Source of the DNA: Pseudomonadales bacterium
GTDB taxonomy: Bacteria > Pseudomonadota > Gammaproteobacteria > Pseudomonadales > Litorivicinaceae
Length of the DNA stretch: 6,403 nucleotides
Assembly (NCBI GenBank): GCA_012269655.1
Contig: JAAXJV010000046.1
Span: 1-6,403, forward strand
Direction: 5' to 3'
The notes below the pieces were generated by a model that did not search any database, was not told the DNA's origin, and was given only the letters and a program-made list of their open reading frames with translations. Shown here piece by piece: positions 6,117 to 6,403 of this stretch. The position numbers and the translations under genes were made by a program. The stretch's first letter is position 1; each line of letters opens with the position of its first letter.

Positions 6117-6403
6117 ATGAAACTGTCTAAGTTGTCTGCGGTAGTCGCCGCGAGCGTTGCGGCAGTCGTCGCGGCCCCGGCCTCAGCCGACGTTGACTTC
6201 AGCGGCAAGACCGTTGAGTGGATCATTCCTTTCTCAGAAACCGGCGGATCAGCCAAATGGGCGAACTTCTTTGCCCCCTTGTTGGCTGAAGAGCTCCCCG
6301 GCAACCCGAATGTTGTTGTGAAGTTCATGCCTGGCGCAGGTTCCACCAAAGGCGCTAACTGGTTCCAAGAGCAGACTCACACAGACGGTACGCTGTTGTT
6401 CGG
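6117..6403 (+). CDS. tctC: TctC/Bug-family periplasmic substrate-binding protein, partial (N-terminal 95 codons)
   Basis: The frame opens at ATG 6117 and is still open at the right edge (95 codons plus 2 bases). Residues 1-24 form a clear Sec signal peptide: two lysines, a long Ala/Val core, and cleavage expected after ASA (22-24). The mature start resembles TctC/Bug proteins, the periplasmic receptors of tripartite tricarboxylate transporters: KTVEWIIPFSETGGS (31-45) at the ligand-loop position and VVVKFMPGAGSTKGANWF (63-80) at the conserved PGAGG/NxxGA position. Full members are about 320-350 residues, so roughly two thirds are missing, and the membrane subunits (TctA, TctB) would be expected beyond the edge. 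The usual PFxPGG loop is replaced by PFSETGG, and a proline-containing LPGNP precedes the second strand, so this belongs to a divergent branch whose ligand may not be citrate. The divergent TctDE-like pair supports a role in regulated carboxylate uptake. Confidence 0.82.
   Translation, partial: MKLSKLSAVVAASVAAVVAAPASADVDFSGKTVEWIIPFSETGGSAKWANFFAPLLAEELPGNPNVVVKFMPGAGSTKGANWFQEQTHTDGTLLF

Noticed and set aside
5993..6349. 118-codon minus-strand open frame across the tctD-tctC gap
   Set aside because: It overlaps the signal-peptide region of the tctC-like gene and the tctD start in another frame; its Ala/Thr-rich stretch mirrors the signal-peptide codons.

Overview
The window reads as ordinary bacterial chromosome, most likely from a gammaproteobacterium. 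The clues are the AcnB-type aconitase, an OmpR-family regulator plus TctE-like sensor pair divergent from a TctC-type binding protein, moderate GC content and Shine-Dalgarno sites of the GGAG type. This placement is an inference from gene content; no rRNA or tRNA is present to settle it.

Layout. Four genes lie on the minus strand and one on the plus strand. From the right-hand end: the first 95 codons of a TctC/Bug-family periplasmic substrate-binding protein (6117 to the edge, plus strand) are divergent from a two-component pair, tctD-like response regulator (6012-5350) and tctE-like sensor kinase (5344-3944), which are 5 nt apart and probably translationally coupled. A 225-bp gap follows, holding a probable acnB promoter, a roughly 140-nt leader with several short palindromes, and the acnB ribosome-binding site. 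acnB (3718-929) encodes a complete 929-residue aconitase B with all three Fe-S cysteines. A strong intrinsic terminator (880-909) follows it, then a second probable promoter and a YeeE/YedE (TsuA-like) sulfur-compound transporter (778 to the left edge, incomplete).

How the parts may work together. The right half has the classic tctDE / tctC divergent layout: a membrane sensor detects an extracellular carboxylate, the regulator is phosphorylated, and it activates the divergent transporter operon, whose membrane subunits would lie beyond the window. Two perfect 9-bp direct repeats spaced 11 bp apart, in the divergent control region, look like the binding site of the OmpR-type regulator. Just downstream of the pair on the same strand sits the aconitase that would process citrate or a related tricarboxylate, so uptake control and first-step catabolism are next to each other. 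The sulfur transporter beside an Fe-S enzyme may be coincidental.

No mobile element, CRISPR array, RNA gene or phage feature was seen. No clearly novel system is evident; the items worth checking are the candidate regulator site, an SOS-box-like palindrome in the acnB leader, the long AcnB form, and the unusual N-terminal motif of the binding protein.
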